This document shows positions 1 through 11,110 of a DNA stretch of 64,000 nucleotides, one piece after another. The notes beneath the pieces are model-generated. The model was given only the letters and a program-made list of their open reading frames with translations, did not search any database and had not been told where the DNA came from. A program made the translations under genes and the position numbers. The DNA comes from Ophiodon elongatus. Its lineage: Eukaryota; Chordata; Actinopteri; Perciformes; Hexagrammidae. The number at the start of each line of letters is the position of its first letter. Within the stretch, counting starts at the first letter, position 1. The stretch is taken from contig JACSYO010001892.1 of the NCBI GenBank assembly GCA_016806645.1, positions 43,501 through 107,500 on the forward strand, in the 5' to 3' direction.

Positions 1-1107
1 TGTCACATCCACTGCAGACTGCTGGACCCTCTTCAGCTCGGCCTCAAACAGATTCTTCATCTGTTTACTGATCGTCTCCTCCAGCTGATTCACAGCTCTC
101 ACCACAGTCCCCTCATATGAAGGTGGACTGACTCTGACTCCTGTCCAGTTCTTGGTGGGTGGAGCAGTGTTCAGGGTCCTGAAGCTCTGGAGGAGGTGGA
201 GGTGGTCTTCGGGGCGTGAGAGCTGCTCCACCTCAGTGCTTCTCTTCTTCAGCTCAGAGATTTCCTGTTCCAGCTCTTTGATGAAGCCTTCAGCTTGTTT
301 CACTGTCTTTCTCTGCTTCTCTTTGATCGTGTCGATGAGCTCGGCCTGGCTTCTCTCAACAGACTCCTTCAGAGCGGTGAAGACCTGAACACCATCTGCT
401 ATCTCTCTTTCTGCATCTTCCTCACTGAGCTCCACTGAGTGTTTGATCTCCTGAATCTTCAGTCGTCTCTTCTGGATCATCTGCTGAGTTTCAGCCTCAG
501 TCTTCCCCAGCTCTTCCTTCTTTCCTTCATATTCTTCTTTCAGAGGAACAACATCATGTGTCTTGTGGTCTAAAACAGTGCAGAGCATGCAGACACACAT
601 CTGGTCGGTCTTACAGAACAGCTCCAGCAGTTTATCGTGCTCCGTACACATCCTGCCTTCCAGGTTCTCCACAGGGTCGATCAGCTGATGTCTTTTCAGA
701 CCTGATCTTGTCAGATGAGGTTCCAGGTGAGTCTCACAGTAGGACTCCAGACACACCAGGCAGGACTTCAGGGCCTTCAGTTTGGTTCCAGTGCAGACGT
801 CACAGGGAACTTCTCCTGATTTGGCAGCTTGTTGCTCTGAGCTGCTGCTGCTGGCTTTCTGTTGAGCTGACTGTCTGAACTGAGCAGCCATCTCAGAGAT
901 GAAAGTATTGACCTGCAGCTCAGGTCTGGTGTTAAAAACCTCTTTACAGTTGGGACACTGAGACGGGACATTAATGTCCCAGTGTTGAGTGATGCAGGCT
1001 TTACAGAAGTTGTGTCCACAAGGTATGCTGACTGGATCAGTGAACACATCCCGACAGATGGAGCACAGAAACTGATCTTCAGTCATCAGACAGCTGGCAG
1101 CAGACAT
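1..1107 (-). CDS. TRIM-family E3 ubiquitin ligase, copy A (N-terminal 369 codons, cut by the window edge)
   Basis: This is an intronless TRIM protein read leftwards from an ATG at 1107-1105 (protein starts MSAASC). It is open to position 1, so the C-terminal PRY/SPRY domain lies outside the window. A C3HC4 RING finger begins at residue 15 (CSIC), with the CGH and CPNC pairs intact. A first B-box-like zinc site (CDVC) follows, then a B-box 2 (CTEH...CMLC...DHKTH), then a long charged coiled coil. The frame aligns without net gaps to copy B at 24506-26149 (constant offset 25042), with scattered amino-acid changes such as CKA for CKT in the RING. The family joins ubiquitin to targets and many fish members act in antiviral defence; the target here is unknown. 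The gene lies antisense in what I infer to be an intron of slc13a1 copy A. Confidence 0.88.
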   Translation of the reverse strand, partial: MSAASCLMTEDQFLCSICRDVFTDPVSIPCGHNFCKACITQHWDINVPSQCPNCKEVFNTRPELQVNTFISEMAAQFRQSAQQKASSSSSEQQAAKSGEVPCDVCTGTKLKALKSCLVCLESYCETHLEPHLTRSGLKRHQLIDPVENLEGRMCTEHDKLLELFCKTDQMCVCMLCTVLDHKTHDVVPLKEEYEGKKEELGKTEAETQQMIQKRRLKIQEIKHSVELSEEDAEREIADGVQVFTALKESVERSQAELIDTIKEKQRKTVKQAEGFIKELEQEISELKKRSTEVEQLSRPEDHLHLLQSFRTLNTAPPTKNWTGVRVSPPSYEGTVVRAVNQLEETISKQMKNLFEAELKRVQQSAVDVT

Positions 1108-2355
1108 ATCTACACTCTGAGGATGACAAGAGTGGAAACACAAAACTGTTATTACACATCTTTTGATTATTTGTTTAATTAAATCAAACTATGATTAGTA
1201 GAATATAAGGAGTCATCCTGAATTATGTTGTTATATTATATGAATCTGCTGCGAATGAAGGAGAGTTCAGAAAAGCAGTTCAGTGGAAGGGGTCGAACAA
1301 AATATCGATACTGTAATATTTTGTATTACTTCTTGCGATACGTTATTGATACACTGGCGCCTTTCAATTTTTTTCATAGAAACATGCAGGCCCTCTAAAC
1401 GGCCACGTTGGGAAGTTACCCCCCCTCCCTTAGAGATGCCCCCCCCCCACCCAAGTAGATGCTGAGAACTCTGGTTGTCTCAAACTCAATAAAAGCCTCA
1501 GAAGTAAAAGGAGGAAACAGCAGCAGTTTATCACAACATGTGACCAACAAGCAGAACATCCACCTGTTTTTGGAGCAACAGGTAACGTTAGTGATGTCAT
1601 ACGGAGTTTGATCACAAGATAAGGGATAATCAATGAAAGATAATCACTTAGATGATTGTTTAGCTGCAATTGTTTTTAAGATTTTGGAACTTCTTGTCTT
1701 GCTGCTCAAGAAAGACTATTTGTTGACATTTTTTCAGACTAAACTAGTGAAGGTGGATCACTCTGCCTTTTATTCTCTGTGGTTTAACATCATGTTTTAA
1801 GGCTGCCTCTGGCTGATCCCTGCATGCTGCCAGTCACTTATATGACTGTTGCATTTGGGAATTAGCTGCTTGTTAGTTATTTAATGAATAGTAAAAGAAA
1901 ATGAAAAGAATAATAATAATAAAACACTCATGAACTAATCTGATGTCTTAAGCATTGCAGTAATAACATCCTAAACCCTCTGGTTCTTGTTGATATCATC
2001 ATTTAAATAAGTAAAATCACAAAAGAATGAAATTACCAACCCCAAAAAATGCAATGTGATCCTTCCATTACTATTACATCACATAATAAATAATAAAATA
2101 ATACTGCTACCCTGCTGTTTATATTGTTATTAAATTGTAAATATTTTGAAAATAGACAAAAAGTATTTACATAGTAGCTGTAACACATTTATTACAATTT
2201 ACTGTGATATATTTAGGCAGTATTTGACTTTATTATTTGTTTCATTGAAGCATCTGAGGGAGCAGAGAGAAATAAAAAAACTTTTTCTCTGTCCAAAGAC
2301 CTTTAGAGTCAAACAGTCAGCTTTGATAAAGAGGAGGAAGAGGAGACAGAGAGAG

Positions 2356-2390
<35 letters not shown>

Positions 2391-2455
2391 AGAGAGCAGA
2401 GAATCAGACACATTCAATGTGCAGAAGAAAAGATGGAAGCTAACTGCTCTGGACT
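1108..2455. other. 5' flank of TRIM copy A (slc13a1 intron), duplicated at 26150-27369
   Basis: This non-coding stretch matches the flank of TRIM copy B closely. Copy A holds about 135 bp near 1268-1432 that copy B lacks, AT-rich with the phrase aatatcgatactgtaata. A (GAT)n microsatellite lies at 2357-2391 and is longer in copy B. No splice-flanked exon was recognised. Confidence 0.75.
2357..2391. repeat. (GAT)n microsatellite
   Basis: About eleven GAT triplets in a purine-rich stretch. The homologous tract at 27262-27304 is longer by about three triplets. Confidence 0.9.
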
Positions 2456-2464
2456 GCAGAATAT

Positions 2465-5400
2465 ATCCATCCATCCATCCATTTTCCTCCGCTTATCCGG
2501 GGTCGGGTCGCGGTGGCAGCAGGCCTAGCAGGCCGACCCAGGCTTCCCTCTCACCCGCAACACGTTCCAGCTCGTTCTGGGATCCCGAGGCGTTCCCAGG
2601 CCAGCTGGGAGATATAATCCCTCCAGCGTGTCCTGGGTCTTCCCCGGGGCCTCCTACCAGTTGGGCGTGCCTGGAAAACCTCTAACGGGAGGCGTCCAGG
2701 AGGCATCCTGATCAGATGCGCGAACCACCTCAGCTGACTCCTTTCGATACGAAGGAGTAGCGCCTCAACTCCAAGTTCCCTCCGGATGTCCGAGCTCCTT
2801 ACCCTATCTCTAAGGCTGAGCCCGGCCACCCTACGGAGAAAACTCATTTCGGCCACTTGTATCCGAGACCTCGTTCTTTTGGTCACGACCCAGAGTTCGT
2901 GACCATAGGTGAGGGTCGGAACGTAGACCGCCCAGTAAATTGAGAGCTTTGCCTTCCGGCTCAGCTCCCTCTTCACCAAGACGGTCCGGTGCAGCGCCTG
3001 TTTTACTGCTGCAGCCGCAGCGATCCGCCGGTCGATCTCCCGCTCCATCTTACCCTCACTCGTGAACAAGACCCCGAGATACTTGAACTCCTTCGCTTGC
3101 GGTAGGCACTGATTCCCCACCCGGAGGGAGCAATCCACCGGTTTCCGGCAGAGCACCATGGCCTCGGATTTGGATGTGCTTACCCTCATCCCCGCCGCGT
3201 CACACTCGGCTGCAAATCGCCCAAGTGAATGCTGGAGGTCATGGTCCGAAGAGGCTAACAGGACCACATCATCTGCGAACAGCAGAGAGGCGATCCCGAG
3301 ACCCCCGAACCCGACGTTCTCCTCCCCCCGGCTGCGCCTACATATCCTGTCCATGAAAGTCACGAACAGGATCGGTGATAAAGGGAAGCCTTGGCGGAGG
3401 CAAACACCCACCGGGAACGCGTCTGACTTATTGCGGAGAATACGAACACAGATCCTACTGCAGTCGTACAGAGACCGGATGGCCCGTTGTAACGGGTCCG
3501 GCACCCCATACTCCCGCAGCGCCCCCCACAAAAACCCCCGAGGGACCCGGTCGAAGGCCTTCTCCAAGTCCACAAAACACATGTAGACTGGTTGGGCAAA
3601 CTCCCAGAGCCCCTCCAGTAGTCTTGCGAGGGTAAAGAGCTGGTCCACTCTTCCACGACCGGGACGGAATCCGCACTGCTCCTCTTGAATCCGAGGTTCG
3701 ACAATCGGTCGGAGCCTCCTTTCCAGAACCCTGGCATACACTTTCCCCGGGAGGGAGTGTGATACCCCGATAATTCGAGCACACTCTCCGGTCCCCCTTT
3801 TTGAAAATGGGAACCACCACCCCGGTCTGCCAGTCCATGGGCACTGTTCCCGACCCCCATGCGACATTGAAAAGGCGTGTCAGCCAAGACAGCCCAACAA
3901 CGTCCAGCGCCTTCAGCATCTCGGGGCGAATCTCATCCACCCCGGCGCCTTGCCACCAAGGAGCTTATTGACTACCTTAGTGGCCTCTGCCAAGGATATG
4001 GATGCGACCCCCCCCAAGTCTTCAGGCGCTGCCTCCTCTCTAGAGGACATGTTGGCCGGGTTTAGGAGTTCCTCAAAGTGCTCTTTCCACCGCCTGACGA
4101 TGTCCCCCGTCCGGGTCAGCAGTTCCCCCCCGTGCTGAGCACAGCCTGGGGTAAGCCCTGCTTTCCCTTCCTGAGCCGTCGGATGGTTTGCCAGAACTTC
4201 CTTGAGGCCAACCGAAAGTCCTTCTCCATGGCCTCCCGAACTCCTCCCATGCCCGAGTTTTAGCGTCCGCGACCACCGCAGCTGCAGCCCTTTTGGCCTG
4301 CCGGTACCTCTCAGCTGTTTCAGGAGACCCCCGAGCCAACCAGGCCCGAAAGGCCTCCTTCTTCAGTTTGACGGCTTCCCTCACCCCGGTGTCCACCACC
4401 GGGTTCTCGGGTTACCGCCACGACAGGCACCGGTGACCTTCCGACCACAGCTCCTAGCGGCCGCGTCCACAATAGAGGCTTTGAACATGGTCCACTCGGA
4501 TTCCATGTCCCCAGCCTCCCTTGGGATGTGTGAGAAGTTCTTCAGGAGGTGGGAGTTGAAGACCTCCCGGACAGGATCCTCCGCCAGGCGTTCCCAGTTC
4601 ACCCTCACTACACGTTTGGGCTTGCCGGGTCTTTCCAGCCGATTCCCCTGCCATCTGATCCAACTCACCACCAGGTGGTGATCAGTTGCCAGCTCTGCTC
4701 CTCTCTTCACCCGAGTGTCCAAGACATGCGGCCGCAGATCAGATGAAACGATTACAAAGTCGATCATTGATCTACGGCCTAAGGTGTTCTGGTACCAGGT
4801 ACACTTATGAGCCACCTTATGTTCGAACATGGTGTTCGTTATGGACAAACCGTGGCTAGCACAGAAGTCCAACAGCGAGACACCACTCGGGTTCAGATCG
4901 GGCAAGCCGTTCCTCCCAATCACCCCCACCAGGTTTCTCTGTCATTGCCCACGTGAGCGTTGAAGTCTCCCAGGAGAACTATGGAGTCAGCAGGAGGCGC
5001 CCTTTCCAGGACCCCTCCCACCGACTCCAAGAAGGCCGGATACTCTGAACTGCTGTTCGGTGCATAGGCACAAACAACAGTCAGAGCCTTACTCCCCGCA
5101 GCCCGCAGGCGCAGGGAGACGACCCTCTCGCTCCCCGGGTAGAACTCCAACACGGCGGCGCTCAGCCGGGGGCTCGTGAGTATCCCCACTCCCGCCCGGC
5201 GCCTCTCACCCTGGGCAACTCCAGAAAAGGACAAAGTCCAACCTTTCTCCAGGAGCTTGGTTACAGAGCCAGTGCTGTGCGTGGAGGTGAGGCCAACTAT
5301 ATCTAGCTGGTACCGCTCCACCTCCCGCACCAGCTCCGGCTCTTTCCTCGCTAGCAAGGTGACGTTCCACGTCCCTAGAACTAGTCTATGCCGCCGGCGA

Positions 5401-5817
5401 TCAGCTTGCCCAGGCCCCCTGCCCGGCCTGCCGCCCGGTCCACATAGCACCCGACCCCGATGCTTATCCCTGCGGGTGGTGGGTCCACAGGGTGGCTGCT
5501 CCATGATGTTTCTTCGGGCTGAGCCCGACCGGGCCCCATGGGCGAAGGCCCGGCCACCAGACGCTCGCCTACGAGCTCCCCTTCCGGGTCTGGCTCCGGG
5601 AGGGTGCCCCGGTTTCCCTGGTCCGGGTGAGGTGGCTATAGTCCGTGTGCTGCTGTTCATCGGGGTTTTTGAACCGCTCTTAGTCTGGACTCTCCCCTGC
5701 GACCTGTTTGTCTTGGGAGACCCTACCAGGGGCTGATGCCCCGGACAACATAGCTCCCAGGATCACTGAGCCACTCAAACTCCTCCACCACGTTAAGGTA
5801 GCGATTCACGGAGGAGG
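2465..5817 (-). mobile_element. RTE-like non-LTR retrotransposon (LINE), near full length, degraded
   Basis: The element is inserted in reverse orientation, with its 3' end at the left in a (GGAT)n tail (read as ccatccatcc at 2467 onward) and its 5' end at 5817. It is flanked by an exact 9-bp target duplication, gcagaatat, at 2456-2464 and 5818-5826. TRIM copy B has the unoccupied site with one gcagaatat at 27370-27378, so the borders are well fixed. The coding part is an endonuclease followed by a reverse transcriptase. The GRPRTRWRD C-terminal motif and the tetranucleotide tail point to the RTE/RTE-X group; the exact clade is inferred. Confidence 0.93.
2551..5660 (-). pseudogene. LINE polyprotein remnant: apurinic endonuclease and reverse transcriptase
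   Basis: Read right to left, the endonuclease half starts near 5400 (GTWNV). It has the GDFN motif near 4960 and a catalytic TDHH motif near 4680. The reverse transcriptase follows, with MDWQTG near 3840, the LRQGFPLSP box, the FADD catalytic motif at 3268-3279, and a C-terminal GRRPRGRPRTRW motif near 2600. The reading frame changes several times, around 4920, 4390, 3950 and 3700, so no full protein can be made. The longest clean piece is 2551-3867. It would have been a single ORF for target-primed reverse transcription. Confidence 0.9.
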
Positions 5818-5826
5818 GCAGAATAT

Positions 5827-6553
5827 TATATAGAACATTATTTCTCTCTACAACCCCCACGGCCTCTGAGGTTTTGAGCTCAAACAGGAAATAGGTCAGT
5901 GAATTAGCTTAAGCTAATGCTAGCTGTGACTGTATCCTGTGTAACCTTTAACGAGCCAGTTCAGTCAGTGTGGTTTGGTTTCTACCTCTGTTGGTTTGAT
6001 CTACAATGACACATTTCTATGGCTTAATATTCTTTATATGATAAAACAAGATGTCAAAAATTCAGATTCTAGTTTGAACTAAACATGGACCAAATATTTA
6101 GTGAGTGTATTTAGTCTTTGTAGAACAGTGTACTCACCAGTGTTTGTCAGAGATTCTGTTGTGTTGTTGAGAAAAAGCTGCTGGATTCAGTTGAATGTTT
6201 CTTTAGAGAAACAGAGAGACTTGTCTCCACTGCAGCTCTGCTGTCACTCAGAATAACTTTATTTACATTTCAGGAAAATTTACTCTGTTGTTCTCTTTCA
6301 GTGTTGCTCCTCCTCTCAGTAGCCTGTCGCCAAGAGGGAGTGGTGGAGGAAGTAAACAAATCCTTTACTGAAGTAAAAGTACTAAGACCAAACTGTGAAA
6401 ATACTCCACTACAAGTACAAGTCCTGCATTCAAAACAATTTTTTTATATTTGATGTTTCTGGATCAATATTCCTGCTGCATTAATATGTATGTTGTATGT
6501 TTTTAACTCCTTTATATCCTGTTGGTTAGTTTAATCTACATCAATGCATCATA
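5827..6553. other. Duplicated slc13a1 intron sequence, copy A
   Basis: This matches 27379-28150 of copy B, except that copy A lacks about 57 bp present at 27420-27478. A short stretch at 6345-6440 (ttactgaagtaaaagtact, actccactacaagta) belongs to a phrase repeated elsewhere in the window. No gene was seen. Confidence 0.7.
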
Positions 6554-6833
6554 TTCTATAACATAGGTGTCAAACTCAAGGTCGAATCCGGCCCGCCACG
6601 TTGTTTTATGTGGCCCGCGAGAGCTTGAAAGGAATATGATTGTCTTACAATTAAAGTCTATGCTGCTTTTCAAAGTACAGTGACCACAAACTACATCTCC
6701 CACAATGCATGTTGATTTTGTGATCCGCGAATGAATGGCTTCCTGCCACTTCCTGCCACTTGAAAGCAGTGTTTCCATATCGGCGTTTAACTGAAGCGAT
6801 TTGAGTTGAAAAAGATCGACAAATAATCCCAAA

Positions 6834-7083
6834 ATGTCCAAGAAGAGAAAGACTGATGCAGAGGGAAAGAGATTACATGTTTGTGCTTCAAGGAGAAAAA
6901 CCGGTCTGTCTTCTGTGTTATGAGGAAGTGTCGGTGATGAAGGAATACAATGTACGCTGGCATTTTGACATCAAACACGGAGCCAAGTATGCTAAATTTA
7001 GCCTCCAAGAAAAACATAACGTTGTCCAAGAATTCGCGCTAGAAGCGCTGGAGAGGGGGTGTGGCTTATCTCCCTGGAAATAG
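6834..7083 (+). pseudogene. hAT transposase N-terminal fragment (BED-type zinc finger)
   Basis: An ATG at 6834 gives MSKKRKTDAEG, the usual start of Charlie/ZBED-type hAT transposases. A frameshift follows, and the neighbouring frame then reads on with GEKPVCLLCYEEVSVMKEYN and a WHFDIKH segment, a C-x2-C...H-x-x-x-H zinc finger of BED type. The catalytic RNase H-like core is absent. The same piece recurs at 9250-9493 in hAT copy 2. It resembles fish and mammalian GTF2IRD2- or ZBED-like transposase-derived proteins, but this copy is broken. Confidence 0.8.
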
Positions 7084-7191
7084 TTAATTTCCGCCATCCA
7101 CCATTGAAGAAATAACCACTATTTCTGCTTTGTACATGTTGTGGAAGTCCCACAAACGTGGGAACATCAAAAGCCCTCGTGTCTGGGTTCA

Positions 7192-7232
<41 letters not shown>

Positions 7233-8515
7233 ATTATCCGTCGCTTCTCCAGGAGCTGCGTCTGGATGAAGCCGCTTCCAGACTATCAACTTCTCCTCCA
7301 CAGTTTCTGATTCAACAACGGCATGACGTCAGTGATGACAGGCGGAGCTTCTCAACGCTGGCTGATTTGCTTTAACTCTCTCGGGTCGACGGACGCGCCA
7401 GCGCATGTACGCGGTGTTTACTCGCAGTTTAAATTAATTGTTTAGCAATAACACGGCACAGAGATATGGTTAAGAAGTCTACGGAACCGTATACTCTCCA
7501 CTTCCGTGTCCTCGTTCTCATGAGATCGTACGTGACTCACACAGCGCGCCAAGAGCTTGGACGTGTCGTGTGATTCGTGGGTGTCGAGCTCCTCCTCTCG
7601 GCGTCATTTGTGGATTCATGTGTCTGTCAACATCTTTGTATAAAACTAACCAATGGACACTCAGGAAATCCCTAAGGACCTACCCATCACCTCACGCTAC
7701 AGAAACACTGTGTTTACATTCAGTCTGCATGCGAGAGGTCAGAGAGAAGAGAGGAAGTGCGAAGAGAAAGTTTACAGTTAGAGACGTACTTTCAGTGATA
7801 TAGTTAATATTTTGTTTGAAAACAAAAACGGTTGTAATGTTAATTTTTCATTTGCACACATCCCATGAAGCTTTATCTGTAGTATGAAGTAATGACTAAG
7901 TCCCATTTGATCTCAGTCCCTCTGACAGCTGGTGGAAGTAGAGAGAGACAGACATCACTTCTACTCAAAAAATGATATTACAAAATTTGGTTCTTGACAT
8001 TTATTATACATATATCTACTATTTTATCTGTATATTCCACCACTGTTGTGAACCTAAGACTTTGGTAAACCAATTTCAAGCACCAAAACAGTTCGTCCAC
8101 ATGAGTAAAGTTATGTTTTCACAAGAGATTTGAAGAATTAAAAAAATCGGACTTAACATTTTCAGCTTTATGGCCATATTATCCCTGTACACAGTGCCTT
8201 AGGACACTTGGTACCTCATTATATAGATATCTGAGATTGTTCTGCAAATTATCATATACAACACATTGATATGTCTCATATGCAAGTACCTTTAAAGGTG
8301 AATTTAACAAAATATATAAAAATCGGGAAAATGCCCTTAGACCCCAGAGGGTTAAAGACACAGCGTCATGCGACTTGTTTGCGTCGCGCCATTCACATCA
8401 TTCTCGCTGCCCGGCGAAAATTTGCGTTATTCACATCAATTCGAGTCTAAACATTGATTTTGTTTGTAATCTACTCACGCGAAAAATTTGCAGCACGTTT
8501 CGTGTGAACACAGCA
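7033..8515 (+). mobile_element. Harbinger-like non-autonomous element inside hAT copy 1
   Basis: This segment matches three others in the window (about 9450-9976, 18889-19410 and 20263-20576). It carries phrases such as cgtggcttatctcc and gtctgggttcataa and ends with gtgtgaacacagca, the terminal repeat seen intact at both ends of the 18889-19410 copy. A reading frame with VWVHNI resembles the N-terminal part of fish Harbinger transposases, but it is broken by a TA microsatellite at 7197-7227. The left terminal repeat is missing here. The segment is interrupted by a piggyBac-type insertion. Confidence 0.7.
7376..8351. mobile_element. piggyBac-type non-autonomous element nested in the Harbinger segment
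   Basis: The element is flanked by TTAA at 7372-7375 and 8352-8355. Its ends are near-inverted repeats: ctctctcgggtc on the left and gaccccagaggg on the right, with ten of twelve matching. The hAT copy 2 paralogue has the uninterrupted sequence ggctttaaagacatagcg with a single TTAA at 9810-9813, which is the empty site. No transposase is encoded, so it would have moved using an enzyme supplied elsewhere. Confidence 0.88.
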
Positions 8516-8982
8516 TAAAGGTATGTGAGCAGGTGAGTCATGTAAAGGTATGTGAGCAGGTGTGCCCCAGACCACATCAGTCAAACATGTTTTTAGCAGC
8601 TTAATTATTTGTTGTAGAGTTATGTTCCTCTCAACTGTGACAAAAAAAGCTTTGAACAAAGTTAATGTAATGTTGTCTTTGTTATTTTCTTTAAAAGTTT
8701 GATCTTCGATAGAGTAATGTGGGTTTCTTGAACCTAAATTAAAAGGATTCATGTTATAATAGAAGAGAACTTTGCTTACATACATTTTTACATTTATATA
8801 AATGCATGTACTATATTTTTACACTTGAATAAACAATAATCAAATGCAGAGACAGTCATTTAACATTATGTTAGGGAGTAGTTACATTCATACAGTCTTA
8901 CAGTTACAACTGGCCCTTTGAGGGCAACCATAATGCTGATGTGGCCCAGGGTGAAAATGAGTTTGACACCCCTGTTCTATAA

Positions 8983-9133
8983 GATCATCATATTCATGTA
9001 TTTTCCAGCTGATCCAAGAGGCTTTTTAAAGAGTTTATTTCGCTGAAGAAGTAGGAGGAGTTTCTCAACACATAAAACAACACTTCATCCTTCAGTTTAT
9101 CACAAACATTCAACATCAACACATAAAGGAACC
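8983..9133. other. Duplicated intron flank between the two hAT copies
   Basis: The sequence after hAT copy 1 (gatcatcatattcatg, then ccagctgatccaagaggc) is repeated after hAT copy 2 at 10655 onward and occurs once in copy B at 28159 onward. This shows that the second hAT copy arose by local tandem duplication including its flank. Confidence 0.85.
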
Positions 9134-10646
9134 AGGCCGTCATTTTATGTGGCCCGCGAGAACTCGAAAGGAATATGATTGTCTTAAAATTAAAGTCGGC
9201 GTTTAACTGAAGCGATTTGAGTTGAAAAAGATCGACAAATATTCCCAAAATGTCCAAGAAGAGAAAGATTGATGCAGAGGGAACGAGATTACATGTTTGT
9301 GTTTCAAGGAGAAAAACCGGTCTGTCTTCTGTGTTATGAGGAAGTGTCGGTGATGAAGGAATACAATGTACGCTGGCATTTTGACACGAAACACGGAGCC
9401 AAGTATGCTAAATTTAGCCTCCAAGAAAAACATAACGTTGTCCAAGAATTCGGGCTATGCGCGCCGCAGAAGGGGCGTGGCTTATCTCCCTAGAAATAGT
9501 TAATTTCCGCCATCCACCATTGAAGAAATAACCACTATTTCTGCTTTGTACATGTTGTGGAAGTCCCACAAACGTCGGAACATCAAACTCCCTCGTGTCT
9601 GGGTTCATAATATTCTTATATATTATATATATATATGTATATATATATAAAAATATATTATAAAATTATCCGCCACCGCACACAGCTTCTACAGGAGCTG
9701 CGTCTGGTTGAAGCCGCTTCCAGACTATCAACTTGTCCGCCATAGTTTCTGATTCAACAACAGCATGACATCAGTGATAACGGGCGAAGCTTCTCAACGC
9801 TGATTGGCTTTAAAGACATAGCGTCATGCAAATTGTTCGCGCCGCGCCATTCACGTCATTCTCGCTGCTCGGTGAAAATTTGCGTTATTCACATCCATTC
9901 GCGTCTGAGCATTGACTTTGTTTGTAATCTACTCACGCAAAAAATTCGCAATACGTTTGGTGTGAACGCAGCATAAAGGTGTGTGAGCAGGTAAGCCATG
10001 TAAAGGTGTGAGAGCAGGTGAGTGATATAAAGGTATGTGAGCAGGTTAGTCATATAAAGGTATGTGAGCAGGTTAGTCATATAAAGGTATGTGAGCAGGT
10101 TAGTCATATAAAGGTGTGTGAGCAGGTTAGTCATATAAAGGTATGTGAGCAGGTTAGTCATATAAAGGTATGTGAGCAGGTTAGTCATATAAAGGTATGT
10201 GAGCAGGTTAGTCATATAAAGGTATGTGAGCAGGTGTGCCCCAGACCACATCAGTCAAACATGTTTTTAGCAGCTTAATTATTTGTTGTAGAGTTATGTT
10301 CCTCTCAACAGTGACAAAAAAAGCTTTGAACAAAGTTAATGTAATGTTGTCTGTTATTTTCTTTAAAAGTTTGATCTTCGATAGAGTAATGTGGGTTTCT
10401 TAAACCTAAATCAAAAGGATTCATGTTATAATAGAAGAGAACTTTTCTTGCATACATTTTTACATTTATATAAATGCATGTGCTATATTTTTACACTTGA
10501 ATAAACAATAATCAAATGCAGAGACAGTCATTTAACATTATGTTAGGGAGTAGTTACATTCGTACAGGCTTACAGTTACAACCGGCCCTTTGAGGGCAAC
10601 CATAATGCTGATGTGGCCCAGGGTGAAAATGAGTTTGACACCCCTG
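9134..10646. mobile_element. hAT element copy 2 (tandem duplicate, lacks its left end)
   Basis: It starts inside the element (cattttatgtggcccgcg), missing roughly the first 45 bp including the left terminal repeat. It ends with the right terminal repeat tgagtttgacacccctg, followed by the same ttctataa and host flank as copy 1. The transposase N-terminal fragment (9250-9493) and the Harbinger-like segment are present. The piggyBac-type insertion of copy 1 is absent. The 27-bp minisatellite has expanded here. Confidence 0.88.
9976..10240. repeat. 27-bp minisatellite (about ten units)
   Basis: The unit is close to gtatgtgagcaggttagtca followed by tataaag. Copy 1 of the same hAT element has only two units at 8519-8565, so the array expanded after the duplication. 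It is open in two frames, but that comes from a 27-bp (nine-codon) period without a stop and is not evidence of coding. Confidence 0.92.
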
Positions 10647-10729
10647 TTCTATAAGATCATCATATTGATGTATTTTCCAGCTGATCCAAGAGGCTTTTTA
10701 AAGAGTTTATTTAGCTGAAGAACTAGGAG

Positions 10730-11110
10730 GAGTTTCTCAACACATAAAGGAAACACTTAATCCATCAGTTTATCACCAACATTCATCATCGACACATAAA
10801 GAAACACTTCATCCTTCAGTTTATCGCAAACATTCATCACATAAAGGAAACACTTCATCCTTCAGTTTATCACAAATATTCATCAACAGATAAAGGAACA
10901 CTTCATCCTTCAGTTTATCACAAATATTCATCAACACATAAAGGAACACTTCATCCTTCAGTTTATCATAAACATTCATCATCAACACATAAAGGAACAC
11001 TTCATCCTTCAGTTTATCACAAACATTCAACATCAACACATAAAGGAACACTTCATCCTTAAGTTTATCACAAACATTCATCAACACATAAAGGAACACT
11101 TCATCCTTCA
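10730..11110. repeat. Minisatellite of about 45-60 bp units
   Basis: About seven units of acacataaaggaacacttca followed by tccttcagtttatcacaaa and a short variable link. The same sequence occurs about 1.5 times at 28310-28385 in copy B and at 9060-9130. The reverse strand reads open (DKLKDEVFLYVLM repeats), which I attribute to the repeat. Confidence 0.9.

Larger units (their letters stand above)
6562..8974. mobile_element. hAT-family DNA transposon, copy 1, with nested insertions
   Basis: The terminal inverted repeats are cataggtgtcaaactca on the left and tgagtttgacacccctg on the right. They are flanked by an exact 8-bp target duplication, ttctataa, at 6554-6561 and 8975-8982. Eight bp is the hAT hallmark. 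The empty site is present once in copy B at 28151-28158. The element begins with a degraded transposase N-terminus, then a Harbinger-like segment, which contains a piggyBac-type element. It ends with an AT-rich tail and two units of a 27-bp repeat. Confidence 0.93.

Noticed and set aside
10018..10278. Regularly spaced repeats that superficially look like a CRISPR array or a repeat protein
   Set aside because: The units are contiguous with no unique spacers, the host is a vertebrate, and both strands read open only because of the 27-bp period.
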